Positions 18,169 through 29,827 of a DNA stretch of 64,000 bases are shown piece by piece. A program made the translations under genes and the position numbers. How positions within the stretch are numbered: position 1 is the stretch's first letter; every line of letters begins with the position of its first letter. This stretch comes from Pontibacter flavimaris. Its GTDB lineage: Bacteria > Bacteroidota > Bacteroidia > Cytophagales > Hymenobacteraceae. The notes beneath the pieces were generated by a model. The model was not told the DNA's origin. It worked only from the letters and a program-made list of their open reading frames with translations, and did not search any database. Location of the stretch: assembly GCF_001907195.1 (NCBI RefSeq), contig NZ_LVWA01000009.1, positions 1-64,000 of the forward strand, given 5' to 3'.

Positions 18169-18897
18169 TTGAATATTTACATCATCACCGGAGCCAGCAA
18201 GGGCATAGGCAAGGCGCTGGCCGAAGAGCTGCTGAAAGACGAGAACAACCGCGTGGTGGGCGTATCGCGCAGCTGCAGCATCAAGCACCCGAACTACCGC
18301 CACCAGCCCCTCGACTTCTCCGATATACCTGCCGTAGAGCATAACCTGCAGAAGATCTTTCTGCCTTACCCGGACGCCGGGAAACTGGTATTAATCAACA
18401 ACGCCGGCGTGCTGGGCGATATCGGGTATGTAGGGGAGGGGATGCCCAACGAGCGCTTTCAGTTTGTGTTCGACGTGAACGTGATTGTGCCCGCCATGCT
18501 GATGAACACTTTTCTGGAAGTATACCAGGCGCAGCAGGCGCAGAAGGTCATTGTCAACATCAGCTCGGGCGCCGGCAGGTACCCCATCGATGGCTGGGCA
18601 AGCTACTGCGCCTCCAAGGCTGCCATCGACATGCTGTCACACACCGTGCAGCTGGAACAGGACAGGCGCGGCACCGGCGTGAAAGTATACGCGCTGTCGC
18701 CGGGCGTGGTGGATACGCAGATGCAAGGCCAGATACGCTCCAGCGACGCCGACCGCTTCAGCACCGTAGAGAAATTCCGTGAGTACAAAGCCAATAAGGA
18801 GCTGGCCTCTCCGGAAGAGGTTGCCGTGAAAATAGCAGACTTCCTTCGTAACTCAGGCAAGTATAACGACGTGCTGGTATCGGTGCGGGACATGTAA
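18169..18897 (+). CDS. Short-chain dehydrogenase/reductase
   Basis: A 242-residue classical SDR. The NAD(P)-binding motif TGASKGIG is at 7-14, NNAG at 77-80, and the catalytic Ser132, Tyr146 and Lys150 (YCASK) are present. The sequence resembles sepiapterin reductase/benzil reductase-like members, but the substrate cannot be assigned. Translation appears to start at a TTG at 18169, since no in-frame ATG lies upstream of the nucleotide-binding motif; the repeat array ends exactly there. Confidence 0.85.
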   Translation: MNIYIITGASKGIGKALAEELLKDENNRVVGVSRSCSIKHPNYRHQPLDFSDIPAVEHNLQKIFLPYPDAGKLVLINNAGVLGDIGYVGEGMPNERFQFVFDVNVIVPAMLMNTFLEVYQAQQAQKVIVNISSGAGRYPIDGWASYCASKAAIDMLSHTVQLEQDRRGTGVKVYALSPGVVDTQMQGQIRSSDADRFSTVEKFREYKANKELASPEEVAVKIADFLRNSGKYNDVLVSVRDM

Positions 18898-18921
18898 TAA
18901 ACCTACAGAAAAACCTTTTTT

Positions 18922-18952
18922 CAGGCTCTGCCACACGGCAGGGCTTTTTTTA
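18922..18952 (+). terminator. Terminator after the SDR gene
   Basis: The hairpin GCTCTGCC-ACAC-GGCAGGGC is followed by a run of seven T, 25 bp after the stop codon. Confidence 0.85.
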
Positions 18953-18984
18953 TGCTAATACCTGTCGTGGCTAAAGTGCAGAGG

Positions 18985-19014
18985 TTGAAGTATAAAAGCT
19001 TTTTCTTATATTTC
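18985..19014 (+). promoter_or_regulatory. Possible -33/-7 promoter for the acetate-symporter operon
   Basis: TTG at 18985-18987 and TATATTTC at 19007-19014 are spaced by 19 bases, close to the Bacteroidota layout TTG-N19-TAnnTTTG, with one mismatch in the last position. It would leave a leader of about 175 bases before the DUF4212 gene. Confidence 0.4.
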
Positions 19015-19197
19015 AAATTCACTAAATTATTGCTGCTGTTAAAGTTGCCCATGCGCTGTTAACCCAAGCCCATCCTAAACAGGAGGCAGCTCGGTAGCGG
19101 CATTGATCAAGGGGAACCTGCAAAGTATAAATGAGCCTTAAAGCCGCCTCAACCTGAACACGCAAAACACCACCTATATACTTCTAACCGCTAAACA

Positions 19198-19461
19198 ATG
19201 GAGAATAAAAGACAAAAGATGCAGGCCTACTGGAAACGCAACCTCCGCATATTGCTTTTCCTGCTCGGGGTCTGGTTTGCCGTATCGTTCGTGTTCGGGA
19301 TCCTGTTGGTCGAGGAGCTGAACCAGTTTACGCTGGGCGGCTTTAAGCTGGGTTTCTGGTTTGCGCAGCAGGGGGCCATCTACTTTTTCGTCCTTATCAT
19401 CTTTGCGTATGTCTGGCTGATGAACCGGCTCGACCGCGAGTTCGACGTGCACGAAGACTAA
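19198..19461 (+). CDS. DUF4212 small subunit of a sodium/solute symporter
   Basis: The 87-residue product has two membrane helices (about 19-37 and 55-78) and the family motif YWKRNLRI near the N-terminus. DUF4212 proteins are regularly encoded directly before an SSS-family acetate-type symporter and are thought to be its small partner, as here with a 27-bp gap. It is an inner-membrane protein. Confidence 0.9.
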   Translation: MENKRQKMQAYWKRNLRILLFLLGVWFAVSFVFGILLVEELNQFTLGGFKLGFWFAQQGAIYFFVLIIFAYVWLMNRLDREFDVHED

Positions 19462-19488
19462 CCACATCTCACCTTAACCTTATTTAGC

Positions 19489-21180
19489 ATGAGCATTTTA
19501 GCCTGGACATACCTGATCGTGGGCCTCACCTTTGCCCTGTACATCGGCATTGCCATCTGGTCGCGTGCCGGATCTACCAAAGAGTTTTACGTGGCCGGAG
19601 GCGGGGTTAGCCCGCTGGCAAACGGCATGGCCACCGCCGCCGACTGGATGAGCGCGGCTTCCTTTATCTCTATGGCCGGCCTTATCTCGTTTATGGGCTA
19701 CGACGGCTCGGTGTACCTGCTGGGCTGGACGGGCGGCTACGTGCTGCTGGCTCTGCTGCTGGCTCCCTACCTGCGCAAGTTTGGCAAGTTTACCGTGCCC
19801 GATTTTGTGGGCGAGCGGTACTATTCCAAAACCGCCCGCCTGGTGGCGGTGGTTTGTGCCATCTTTATTTCGTTTACCTATGTGGCAGGCCAGATGCGCG
19901 GCGTGGGCATCGTGTTCTCCCGCTTTCTGGAGGTACAGATCGAGACGGGCGTGATCATCGGGATGGTGATCGTGCTGTTTTACGCGGTGTTGGGCGGCAT
20001 GAAAGGCATCACCTATACCCAGGTGGCGCAGTACTGCGTGCTGATTTTTGCCTACATGGTGCCGGCTATCTACATCTCCATCATGCTTACCGGGCACCCC
20101 ATTCCGCAACTCGGCCTTGGGGGTACCCTGGAGGACGGTACGCCCTTGCTGCAGAAACTGGATGGCATGCTGGCCGAACTGGGCTTTGCTCCCTACACTG
20201 GCGGTACCAAATCTACGATTGATGTATTTTTTATCACGGCAGCGCTGATGGTGGGTACAGCCGGACTGCCCCACGTGATTGTCCGCTTTTTTACCGTGCC
20301 TAAGGTAAGGGATGCCAGGAAGTCTGCCGGGTATGCGCTGGTGTTTATCGCCATACTTTATACCACGGCTCCGGCAATTGGCGCTTTTGGCCTCTATAAC
20401 ATGCTCAACAACATCAGCAACCGCCCTGTGGCGGAAATGCCGCAGTGGGTGCAGAACTGGCAGAAAACCGGGCTCATCAGCATCGACGACAAGAACGGCG
20501 ACGGCCATGTGCAGTATGTCAACCACCCGGATGCTAACGAGCTGATTATCGACAAAGACATCATGGTGCTGGCCAACCCTGAAATCGCAGGTCTGCCCAA
20601 CTGGGTGATTGCCCTGGTGGCGGCTGGTGGCCTGGCGGCAGCGCTTTCCACGGCGGCCGGTCTGCTGCTGGTGATCTCCACTTCCATCTCCCACGACCTG
20701 CTCAAGAAATCCTTTATGCCGGGGATTTCGGAGAAGCGCGAGCTGGCGGCGGCACGGCTGGCTGCGATGATGGCAGTCGTGGTGGCCGGCTACTTCGGCA
20801 TTAACCCACCGGGTTTTGTGGCCGAGGTGGTGGCCTTTGCCTTTGGCCTGGCGGCGGCCTCTTTTTTCCCGGTCATCATCATGGGCATCTTCTCTACGCG
20901 TATGAACAAGCAAGGGGCTATCTGGGGCATGGTAGTAGGGCTCATCTTTACCATCGCTTACATCTCCTACTTTAAGTTCATCAACCCCGAGGCAAACCTG
21001 CCGGAAAACTGGTGGCTTGGCATCTCGCCGGAAGGCATCGGTACACTGGGGATGCTGCTTAACTTCGCCGTGTCCTTTTTGATCTCGCGGATGACGCCGC
21101 CCCCACCGATGCATATTCAGGAGCTGATAGAAGACATCCGCGTGCCGAGAGGGGCAGGCGCTGCGGTGGCACACCATTGA
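19489..21180 (+). CDS. Sodium:solute symporter (SSS family), probably acetate or other short carboxylate
   Basis: The 563-residue protein has about 13 membrane helices and SSS hallmarks including the GxxMRGVG stretch (TYVAGQMRGVGIVFSRF) and the helix GGLAAALSTAAGLLLVIS. A loop near 320-350 is Asp/Asn-rich (DDKNGDGH) and resembles a calcium-binding EF-type loop. Its pairing with a DUF4212 subunit and the acs gene 395 bp downstream supports acetate uptake; this is contextual, as SSS transporters vary in substrate. Confidence 0.88.
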   Translation: MSILAWTYLIVGLTFALYIGIAIWSRAGSTKEFYVAGGGVSPLANGMATAADWMSAASFISMAGLISFMGYDGSVYLLGWTGGYVLLALLLAPYLRKFGKFTVPDFVGERYYSKTARLVAVVCAIFISFTYVAGQMRGVGIVFSRFLEVQIETGVIIGMVIVLFYAVLGGMKGITYTQVAQYCVLIFAYMVPAIYISIMLTGHPIPQLGLGGTLEDGTPLLQKLDGMLAELGFAPYTGGTKSTIDVFFITAALMVGTAGLPHVIVRFFTVPKVRDARKSAGYALVFIAILYTTAPAIGAFGLYNMLNNISNRPVAEMPQWVQNWQKTGLISIDDKNGDGHVQYVNHPDANELIIDKDIMVLANPEIAGLPNWVIALVAAGGLAAALSTAAGLLLVISTSISHDLLKKSFMPGISEKRELAAARLAAMMAVVVAGYFGINPPGFVAEVVAFAFGLAAASFFPVIIMGIFSTRMNKQGAIWGMVVGLIFTIAYISYFKFINPEANLPENWWLGISPEGIGTLGMLLNFAVSFLISRMTPPPPMHIQELIEDIRVPRGAGAAVAHH

Positions 21181-21574
21181 TTGCTGAGCGCTGCGCTGTT
21201 AATTTGTTGTATGGCTAAATGGCTGGTCCAGCTTTCGTAAAATCCATACTTCTAACACCCGGCAGCTAAGCCCCGGCCACAGGCCGCGAAAGTATAAACC
21301 AGCCTTAACCGGCAAATGAAGTATGATGTTTAGGCATTTATTGCTTATTTTTAGCTGAGGAGTACAGGCCGGGCCGGCGTAAACCAAGGAGGCAGGTAGG
21401 GGGAGGAGAGGACCGGCATCGGCTACAAATAATTTTATAAATACGTATATTGCATATAGCCCCATTGCTGAGCGGCTACACCGACCAGGTTACACGATCG
21501 CCTGAAGCGAAGGCGAATCGGGAATCCCTTTATAAACCTTAAAAACGCTATCTAACCAAGAATCAAACCTTACC
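21181..21574. other. Gene-free region between the symporter and acs
   Basis: It contains a small CGGCC/GGCCG hairpin near 21275 and one AAGTATAAA copy. A confident promoter or terminator was not found. The length suggests that acs has its own promoter. Confidence 0.4.
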
Positions 21575-23473
<1,899 letters not shown>

Positions 23474-23494
23474 GAGAAAGTATAACTACCCACT

Positions 23495-23525
23495 ACCTCC
23501 TCCTGAAAACAGGAGGAGGTTTTTA
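23495..23525 (+). terminator. Terminator after acs
   Basis: Arms ACCTCCTCCT (23495-23504) and AGGAGGAGGT (23511-23520) are perfect, with a six-base loop and TTTTATTTT behind. Confidence 0.92.
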
Positions 23526-23600
23526 TTTTCTGGGAGTACTGATGGAGGAATTCGCTCTGTGGCAAAGTATGGAGGTTCTTCTCAGCAATGCTGTAGTCCA

Positions 23601-23632
23601 ACCACCCCTGCCCCTCCTTAACTAAGGAGGGG
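23601..23632 (+). repeat. CCCCTCC hairpin repeat
   Basis: Perfect stem CCCCTCCTTA/TAAGGAGGGG with a two-base loop, after the shared CCACCCCTG lead-in. It stands about 115 bp before R element copy 2. Confidence 0.8.
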
Positions 23633-23690
23633 AGCCTGCTTTTACTGTTTGTATAGTATAAATTGCATAGTCAAAGTATAAATACCCCTC

Positions 23691-23746
23691 TTGACCTATG
23701 GTCGCAAGTTTCGAGCTCCTGCTCTCACTTGTCCTCAAGGGGACAG
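23691..23746 (-). repeat. CCCCTTGAGGACA repeat, copy 1
   Basis: The reverse complement of this stretch aligns with 59027-59083 (shared CCCCTTGAGGACAA and the TTGCGA block). It leads straight into R element copy 2. Confidence 0.6.
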
Positions 23747-24130
23747 TCTATACTTGCTCCGTAGAAAAGCCGCAGCTATCGAATCTGTTCCCAGTCCTTG
23801 GGTTGAGCGCCTTGTGAGATCCGGTGCCACGTTAGTGGCAGCGCCCTGGCGCAGGAGGGAACACAGCGCGATGCCCGAGGACGAGGCCTCCCGGCCTTGA
23901 GGGAGCCAAAGCAAGAGATGAAACGGTAGGTTTGTGGGAACTACAGGGTCAGCGGCGGCAAGAAAGGATAGCTTGTATCAATTGGAAGGAAGCAGCAGCC
24001 AGGAAAGTATAAGTCAAGTATGAGCAAGTATAGCCAAAGTATAAAGTATAAAAAGTATAAAAAGGCACAAGCGGACGCCCCGAAATGCTCCGGGACTTTC
24101 AGCTTGCGCCAGGAAAGTATAAAGTATAAC
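23747..24130 (+). repeat. R element, copy 2
   Basis: It is very close to copy 1 in the first 240 bases. The stem AGCCC/GGGCT of copy 1 is AGGCC/GGCCT here, a paired C-G to G-C change that keeps the helix. The loop of the TGCCAC/GTGGCA stem differs by one base. The AAGTATA tract is longer here, about six copies between 24004 and 24060. The terminal GGCACAAGC/GCTTGCGCC stem and inner CCCG/CGGG hairpin are kept. Confidence 0.82.
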
Positions 24131-24363
24131 AAAACTCAAAAAGAGATATCTCCTTAACTACCTTCCCAGACCCTCCTTACAAGTATCATACTTTACTAAA
24201 GCTGCAGGTGCCGCCAAAAAGCCGGGGGCAAAAATTGTGGGAAGTTGGTCATGTATAAATGAATGCCCAAACCTTTTGCGGTAATCAACGGAATTCAACA
24301 AAAAAGTGTATGTTTATTGCGTTTAGCCGCGCGTTAGCCATACTTAACACATACATAAGAAAT
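24131..24363. other. Leader upstream of ridA
   Basis: I see no convincing promoter motif. The in-frame ATG at 24259 is upstream of the conserved N-terminus of RidA and is not used in this annotation. Confidence 0.3.
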
Positions 24364-24744
24364 ATGCCCAGAAAAGCATTCACCGCCGAAGGCGCCGTAG
24401 CCGTAGGCCCCTACTCACATGCCGTGGAAGCCGGTGAACTGGTTTTCCTGTCCGGGCAAACGCCTATTGATGCCAGCACCGGAAAACTGGTGGAAGGCGA
24501 TATTTCGGCCCAAACGGAGCAGTGTTTTAAAAACCTCTTCCAGGTGCTGACCGCAGCCGGGCTTACGCCGGAGCATGTGGTGAAAGTAAACGTGTTTTTA
24601 ACCGACATGGCTAATTTCAGCGCCATGAACGAAGTATACAAGACCCGGTTCTCGGAGCCATACCCCGCCCGCACCACCATCGGTGTGGCCTCGCTTCCGT
24701 TAGGTGCGCAGGTAGAAATAGAGATGATCGCCCAAAAGGACTGA
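24364..24744 (+). CDS. ridA: RidA family enamine/imine deaminase
   Basis: RidA hydrolyses reactive enamines and imines released by PLP enzymes such as threonine dehydratase. From the ATG at 24364 the product has 126 residues, the usual length; the upstream ATG at 24259 would add 35 residues not found in the family. The substrate-binding arginine is in YPARTTIG, and the GPYSHAVEAG and FLSGQTPID motifs are present. It is cytosolic and trimeric in known members. It is expressed on its own, downstream of R element copy 2. Confidence 0.92.
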   Translation: MPRKAFTAEGAVAVGPYSHAVEAGELVFLSGQTPIDASTGKLVEGDISAQTEQCFKNLFQVLTAAGLTPEHVVKVNVFLTDMANFSAMNEVYKTRFSEPYPARTTIGVASLPLGAQVEIEMIAQKD

Positions 24745-24855
24745 TTTTATACTTATCCTGCTGCCCGCCTCCGCTGAATTCCCGGGTTTTCAGGTTTAGG
24801 CCCTGTAGGCGTTTTCACCAACAAGTATAACTCCCGTTCCATACTTCAAAACCCC

Positions 24856-24863
24856 TATCTTTG
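24856..24863 (+). promoter_or_regulatory. -7 element of the Nudix gene
   Basis: TATCTTTG matches TAnnTTTG exactly, 20 bases before the ATG at 24884. Confidence 0.5.
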
Positions 24864-24883
24864 CAGCAGCAAAAGTATGAGCT

Positions 24884-25447
24884 ATGATCGACGAGACACA
24901 TAACCCCTGGACCACCCTTTCCACGAGAGAAGTTTACCACAACCCCTGGATCAAAGTGCGCGAAGACAAAGTGCTTAACCCGAACGGCGGCGAAGGCATC
25001 TATGGTGTGGTAAGTATGAAGAACAAAGCCATTGGCATTATCCCGATAGATAACGAAGGCTACACGTACCTGATCGGCCAGTACCGCTACCCGCTGCACG
25101 AGTACAGCTGGGAAATTCCGATGGGCGGCGGGCTGATAGAAAACGATATCCTGGAGTCGGCCAAACGCGAACTGCAGGAGGAGACCGGTTTTACGGCTGC
25201 CAAATGGACCAATATCTGCCGCCTGCATACCTCCAACTCGGTTACCGATGAGGAAGGCTTTGTTTTTCTGGCTGAGGAACTAACCGCCGGCGAAACTGCT
25301 TTTGAAGAAACGGAAGTGCTGCACATCAGGAAAGTGCCTTTTAAGGAGGCCGTGCGCATGGCCCTGAGCAACGAGATCACCGACGCCATCAGCGTGGCCG
25401 GCATCCTGAAGGCTGCTTTTCTGCTGCAGGAGCAGGGGAGGCTGTAG
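24884..25447 (+). CDS. Nudix hydrolase, ADP-ribose pyrophosphatase type
   Basis: The 187-residue protein has a complete Nudix box GX5EX7REUXEEXGU starting at GGGLIENDI and including RELQEETGF, which binds the metal-diphosphate of the substrate. Overall it resembles ADP-ribose/NDP-sugar pyrophosphatases, but substrate specificity cannot be told from the box. It is cytosolic. Confidence 0.9.
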   Translation: MIDETHNPWTTLSTREVYHNPWIKVREDKVLNPNGGEGIYGVVSMKNKAIGIIPIDNEGYTYLIGQYRYPLHEYSWEIPMGGGLIENDILESAKRELQEETGFTAAKWTNICRLHTSNSVTDEEGFVFLAEELTAGETAFEETEVLHIRKVPFKEAVRMALSNEITDAISVAGILKAAFLLQEQGRL

Positions 25448-25610
25448 GAGAAAGTATAAAGTATAAACTCGGGGGCAGGAGCCGGGTTTTATCCGGAAAC
25501 CGGCCATCCATACTTTCGCCAGAGTATAAAGTATGGCTGCGCGAAATTTCTGCGTTATACTGGCAGCCGGGGCAATGGCAAACCAAGGGATTATACTTAC
25601 ATTTGAAAGC

Positions 25611-26417
25611 ATGAAGGCCATTAAATACATAGCACAGCGGATCTATACTACCTGGTGCGTCACCTGGTTCGTGCTGCCCTTTGCGGTCACGTATCCGCTG
25701 CAGGCGGTGCTGATGCGCCGTGAAAAGTGGTACAGGCACCTGCACGGTGTGAACAGGTTCTGGTCCAGCTCTGCCTTGCGCATGTTCCTGACGCCGCTGG
25801 AGGTGGAGTGGCGCATGAAGTATAAGCCAACGGACCGCTACGTTTTCGCCCCGAACCACAGCTCCTACCTCGATATCCCCGTGATGCTGCACGCCATCCC
25901 CGGATTTCTTAACTTTGTGGGCAAGGCCGACCTGTGCAAGGTGCCGCTCTGGGGCAAAGTATACGAGAAGTTATACATCTCCGTAGACCGCAGAAACCCC
26001 ATTAGCAGTGCCAGGAGCTACATCAAGTCGGCCAGAACGCTGGAGGAGGGGCGCAGCCTGGTGATCTTCCCAGAGGGCACGATCCCCAAGACGGCCGGCG
26101 AGCAGCTGATGGCCTTCAAGGACGGGCCGTTTAAGCTGGCCATTGAGAAGCAGGTGCCGGTGGTGCCGGTCACCATGCCCTACAACCAACACTTTTTGCC
26201 CGACCTGGACGGTAAGCTGAGAGTGCGCTGGCACCCACTCAAGATCGTGATCCATGAGCCGATCGAGACGAAGGGGCTGACGCTGGAGGACCTGCCGCGG
26301 CTGAAGGAGCAGGTGTTCAACATCATACAAACAGAAATTACGAAACATACCAAAGTACATGTCAACAGATATTCAAACCATCCGCAAGATAGCGCACTTA
26401 GCAAGGCTGGAGTTTAA
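25611..26417 (+). CDS. 1-acyl-glycerol-3-phosphate acyltransferase (PlsC-like)
   Basis: The enzyme acylates lysophosphatidate in phospholipid synthesis at the inner membrane. The catalytic NHSSYLD (HX4D) and the FPEGTIPK motif are present, with an N-terminal membrane anchor. The ATG at 25611 gives 268 residues; the frame opens at 25533 but those residues look non-coding. Its last 59 bases overlap the gatC start in another frame, so the two genes are translationally linked or one start is misplaced. Confidence 0.9.
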   Translation: MKAIKYIAQRIYTTWCVTWFVLPFAVTYPLQAVLMRREKWYRHLHGVNRFWSSSALRMFLTPLEVEWRMKYKPTDRYVFAPNHSSYLDIPVMLHAIPGFLNFVGKADLCKVPLWGKVYEKLYISVDRRNPISSARSYIKSARTLEEGRSLVIFPEGTIPKTAGEQLMAFKDGPFKLAIEKQVPVVPVTMPYNQHFLPDLDGKLRVRWHPLKIVIHEPIETKGLTLEDLPRLKEQVFNIIQTEITKHTKVHVNRYSNHPQDSALSKAGV

Positions 26418-26646
26418 CGAGGAGAAGGAGCAGGAGGTGTTGCAGGATTTGAACAAGATCCTGAACTGGGTGGACCAGTTGCGCCAGCTCGACACGGAGC
26501 ACGTGGCCCCACTCATCCACATGTCGGAGGAGGTGAACGTGCTGCGCGAGGATGAGCCCCGCAACACCATCACCCACGAGCAGGCATTGCGGAACGCCCC
26601 CAAAAAAGACTCCGACTACTTCCGGGTGCCAAAGGTGCTGGAATAA
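26359..26646 (+). CDS. gatC: Asp/Glu-tRNA amidotransferase subunit C
   Basis: GatC is the small subunit of the GatCAB complex that converts misacylated Glu-tRNA(Gln) or Asp-tRNA(Asn). The 95-residue product matches the family over its full length (IRKIAHLARLEFNEEK, LNKILNWVDQL, REDEP). It overlaps the 3' end of the acyltransferase gene by 59 bp. gatA and gatB are not in this window. Confidence 0.93.
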   Translation: MSTDIQTIRKIAHLARLEFNEEKEQEVLQDLNKILNWVDQLRQLDTEHVAPLIHMSEEVNVLREDEPRNTITHEQALRNAPKKDSDYFRVPKVLE

Positions 26647-26781
26647 GCCGCAGGCATAAGTAGAAAGACAAATCTTGCGTATTAGCCTTGGAATGTGCTT
26701 CTTACGTTCAGGCTAACTGGCAGCAAGTATAAATTAAATGTCTTGTGTCTTATGTCCTGATATGCGTGTCTCGAAAAATAT

Positions 26782-29700
26782 ATGAGTAAGATTAAGTTTT
26801 GGCAAGGATGGGATACGCACACCAGGTATCCCTATCTTTTTTTAATGCTGCTGGGTGTGCTGGCGCTGGCGCTGGGGGTATACTATTACTTCGCCGGCGA
26901 GGCGTCTGTTTTTGCCTGGGACAAGATAACCGACCTGCAGGTGGTGCCGGTGCCGGTGAGCGAGGTGCCGGGGCTGCTGGAGCGCTTCACCCTCTCGGCT
27001 GACGGCTACCTGCTGTTTGAGCAGTACGACGTGGCCCTGCCCGGCGTGAACACGGTGGCGGCAACCCTGCTGCTGCTCATCCTGGCCATTTGCCTGGCCT
27101 TTTACGCGGCGGCCATCAGCACCATGCGGCAGCTGCCATACTTTGCGGGCATGCTGCTGCTGATGCTGTTCCTGGCTACCTTCAACTTCGATCTGCTGGA
27201 TATTTTCGGCGCGGCCGGACAAACCACGCTGCTGGTCAGCATCCTGCTTTTCGCGTTGTGCAGTTACGCGTTTCAGGCTTTCTTCCCCAACACGGTCTTC
27301 GGCCTGCGGGTTCTGGCGATGCTGGGTGTAGTGGCGGTGCTGGGCCTCCTGCTCTTTACCGAAGCCGATTTTACCGCCGAGCTGATAATACTGCACCTGG
27401 TAAGCTACAGTTCGCTGGGCCTGCTGGCAGCCACGGTGCTGTTCATGCTGTGGGTGAGCTACGAGAACGTGAACGCCCTGCTCTGGATCAACACGCAGGC
27501 CAAAATGCCGGAGCGACGCTTCAGCATGTGGCACTTCCTGCTCATCAGTGTGCTGTACGTGTCCAGCCTGCTGCTCATGTACCTGCGGCAGGTCGGCTAC
27601 ATTAGTGCGGAGGTGCTTCCGCTGAACGCTTACGTTATCCTGCTGCTGTCTACGGTGGCGGGCTTCTGGGGCATGCGCCAGCGTGAGGCCTACTACGGCA
27701 ATCTGTTCCCGTTCCGACCCACCGGCGCAGTGCTGTACCTGGTGTTTGCCACCATGGCCTTCCTCAGCATTGGGTACGCCTTTGCCACCGCCAACGACTC
27801 GCTCACGCTGCTTTACCGCAACCTGATCATCTACACGCACCTGGCCTTTGGCTTTGGCTTTGTGGTGTACGTGATGATCAACTTCGGGCGCTTGCTGGAG
27901 CAGCGGCTGCCAGTGCACAAGGTGGTGTACGAGCCGAAGACGTTCTCGCTTTTCTCGTTCTTTATCATGAGCTTGGTGATCTGCGTGGTGCTGATCATGC
28001 GCACACATTACCGCTCCTACTTCCAGGCGCAGGCCGGCTACTACAGTTACATCGGCGACCTGTACCGCGCCTCCGACAACGACATCCTGGCCAAGCGCTT
28101 CTACGAGGAGAGTGATATTTATGACAACGGCAACGTAAAGGCCAACTATAGCCTGTCGGCCATGTACCGCCAGCAGGATGAACGCAACCGCGAGATCCTG
28201 CTGCTGAAAGACGCCCTGGAGCGCCGCCCGAACCCGAAACTGTACGTGCGCCTGGCCAACCTCTACGACGAGAAGCAGTATTTCTTCGAAAAGCTGTACG
28301 TGCTGCAGCAGGGGGCGGAGCAGTTCCCCGAGAGTGCCGAGATCTACAACAACCTGGCCTTGTTGTACACCCAGACCAGCGTGCAGGACAGCACCGAGTA
28401 TTACTTTAACCTGGCGCAGCAATATGGCCCGGGCAACGAGGTGGTGCGCAGCAACCGCCTCGCCTACTATACCCGCCAGGCCATGTTGGAGCCTGCCAAA
28501 GCCGTGCTGGAGGAGTCCAGTAAAGGCAAGTATGAGGCGCTGCGCAGCAACCAGGCCGTGCTGCGCCAACTGCTGGGCATGGACCCGCGCGGGGACCGTT
28601 TCATGCCCGACTCACTGAAGCAGGTGGAGGACTTCACGCTGTTCTACAACCAGACCATTAGCAGCCTGAGCAAAGGCGACACCGCCTGCCTTAAGCCCAT
28701 CGATAGTTACCTCAGCAGCCCGGGCAACCAGATATTTTATAGCGACCTGCTCTTCCTGAAGGGATTGGTGCACCATTACAACGGCTTGCCGCGCGAGGGC
28801 AGGCGCGTGGTAGAGAACCTGGCCCTGCAGATGGAGAGCCAGAGCGGCTACTACTATAATACCCTGGCGCTTTGGATGCTGGAGGAAAAGAACTACCGCG
28901 CCGCCGCGTCATACTTTAAACAGGCAAAAGATCGCGGCTACCCGCAGGCCTACCTCTCGCATGGCTACGCACTGGCCATTGCACACCAGCCAGTGGCAGC
29001 CGTAGAAGCCCTGCAGGAAGTAGCCTATACCGGGAATGAAGCGGCTATGGCCGTGGCGCAGGAGCTGGCCGCGTTGCTACAGCAAGACCTGGATACCGTG
29101 CTTGCGGAGGGAACGGACAAAGAAAAGCTACAGTACCTGCTCACCTACCTTCCCTCGCTAACGCAGGTGCAGGTGGACGCGCTGGTGAATGCTGTGCAGG
29201 AAAAGGACCTGAAACGCCATGCCGTGGTAACCCGCGTAGACTATCTGCTGGGCAAGCGGCGCTGGAAAGCCGCCTACGACGCCATCCAGAAGGCAAGTGC
29301 CTTGCAGCGCCCGGAGGGAGAACTGCGCTCTGCCCTCAACCTGCTGCAGCTAAAGCTCTGGCTCTACACTGAGAAGTATGATGTGTTGCTGAACCGGATG
29401 GACCGCCTCTACCTGACTGATCGCGACAGGCGCATGCAGCTGTACTTTAAAGCGCGTGTAGCTGAAGTAAGGGGCCGGAAGGAAGAGGCCGCCGCCCGCT
29501 ATGAGCAAGCCGTGAAGATACTGGCATACGACGAGGAAACGCTGCTGGCAGCAGCCAATTTCTTCCGGAAGTATGACCCCGGCGGGGAAAAGGCCTACAA
29601 CATACTTCTGAGCGGTATCACCTACAACCCTTTCGCCGCGGAGCTGCACAAAGCCTACGCGCTGGAGAGTATAGAGCAAGGCTTATATTCTTACGCGGAT

Positions 29701-29817
29701 CAGGCCACAGAAACGCTGAAGGATTTGGTTCCTCCCTCCGAATATGCTACATTTATAAAGAAATTAGTACAAAAGCGCCAAGAAGTGGAGGCCCGTGCCG
29801 AAGACTGGCAACAATGA
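26782..29817 (+). CDS. Large membrane protein with C-terminal TPR domain, function unknown
   Basis: The 1011-residue product has about 11 hydrophobic helices in the first 420 residues. These are followed by a long periplasmic or cytosolic helical-repeat region (about 430-1000) of TPR type, for example [14 protein letters not shown] and [12 protein letters not shown]. No catalytic motif is seen. The layout recalls O-antigen-ligase-like or YfhO-like membrane proteins fused to TPRs, but the match is not close. It precedes an ABC ATPase by 10 bp, which may mean a shared transcript. Confidence 0.75.
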   Translation: MSKIKFWQGWDTHTRYPYLFLMLLGVLALALGVYYYFAGEASVFAWDKITDLQVVPVPVSEVPGLLERFTLSADGYLLFEQYDVALPGVNTVAATLLLLILAICLAFYAAAISTMRQLPYFAGMLLLMLFLATFNFDLLDIFGAAGQTTLLVSILLFALCSYAFQAFFPNTVFGLRVLAMLGVVAVLGLLLFTEADFTAELIILHLVSYSSLGLLAATVLFMLWVSYENVNALLWINTQAKMPERRFSMWHFLLISVLYVSSLLLMYLRQVGYISAEVLPLNAYVILLLSTVAGFWGMRQREAYYGNLFPFRPTGAVLYLVFATMAFLSIGYAFATANDSLTLLYRNLIIYTHLAFGFGFVVYVMINFGRLLEQRLPVHKVVYEPKTFSLFSFFIMSLVICVVLIMRTHYRSYFQAQAGYYSYIGDLYRASDNDILAKRFYEESDIYDNGNVKANYSLSAMYRQQDERNREILLLKDALERRPNPKLYVRLANLYDEKQYFFEKLYVLQQGAEQFPESAEIYNNLALLYTQTSVQDSTEYYFNLAQQYGPGNEVVRSNRLAYYTRQAMLEPAKAVLEESSKGKYEALRSNQAVLRQLLGMDPRGDRFMPDSLKQVEDFTLFYNQTISSLSKGDTACLKPIDSYLSSPGNQIFYSDLLFLKGLVHHYNGLPREGRRVVENLALQMESQSGYYYNTLALWMLEEKNYRAAASYFKQAKDRGYPQAYLSHGYALAIAHQPVAAVEALQEVAYTGNEAAMAVAQELAALLQQDLDTVLAEGTDKEKLQYLLTYLPSLTQVQVDALVNAVQEKDLKRHAVVTRVDYLLGKRRWKAAYDAIQKASALQRPEGELRSALNLLQLKLWLYTEKYDVLLNRMDRLYLTDRDRRMQLYFKARVAEVRGRKEEAAARYEQAVKILAYDEETLLAAANFFRKYDPGGEKAYNILLSGITYNPFAAELHKAYALESIEQGLYSYADQATETLKDLVPPSEYATFIKKLVQKRQEVEARAEDWQQ

Positions 29818-29827
29818 CATAAGCCAT

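Noticed and set aside
21181..21574. Riboswitch or small RNA upstream of acs
   Set aside because: Only one small hairpin is visible and no known riboswitch motif could be recognised.
24001..24060. AAGTATA cluster as a CRISPR array or minisatellite
   Set aside because: Units are too short, spacing is irregular and no equal-length spacers or cas genes exist.
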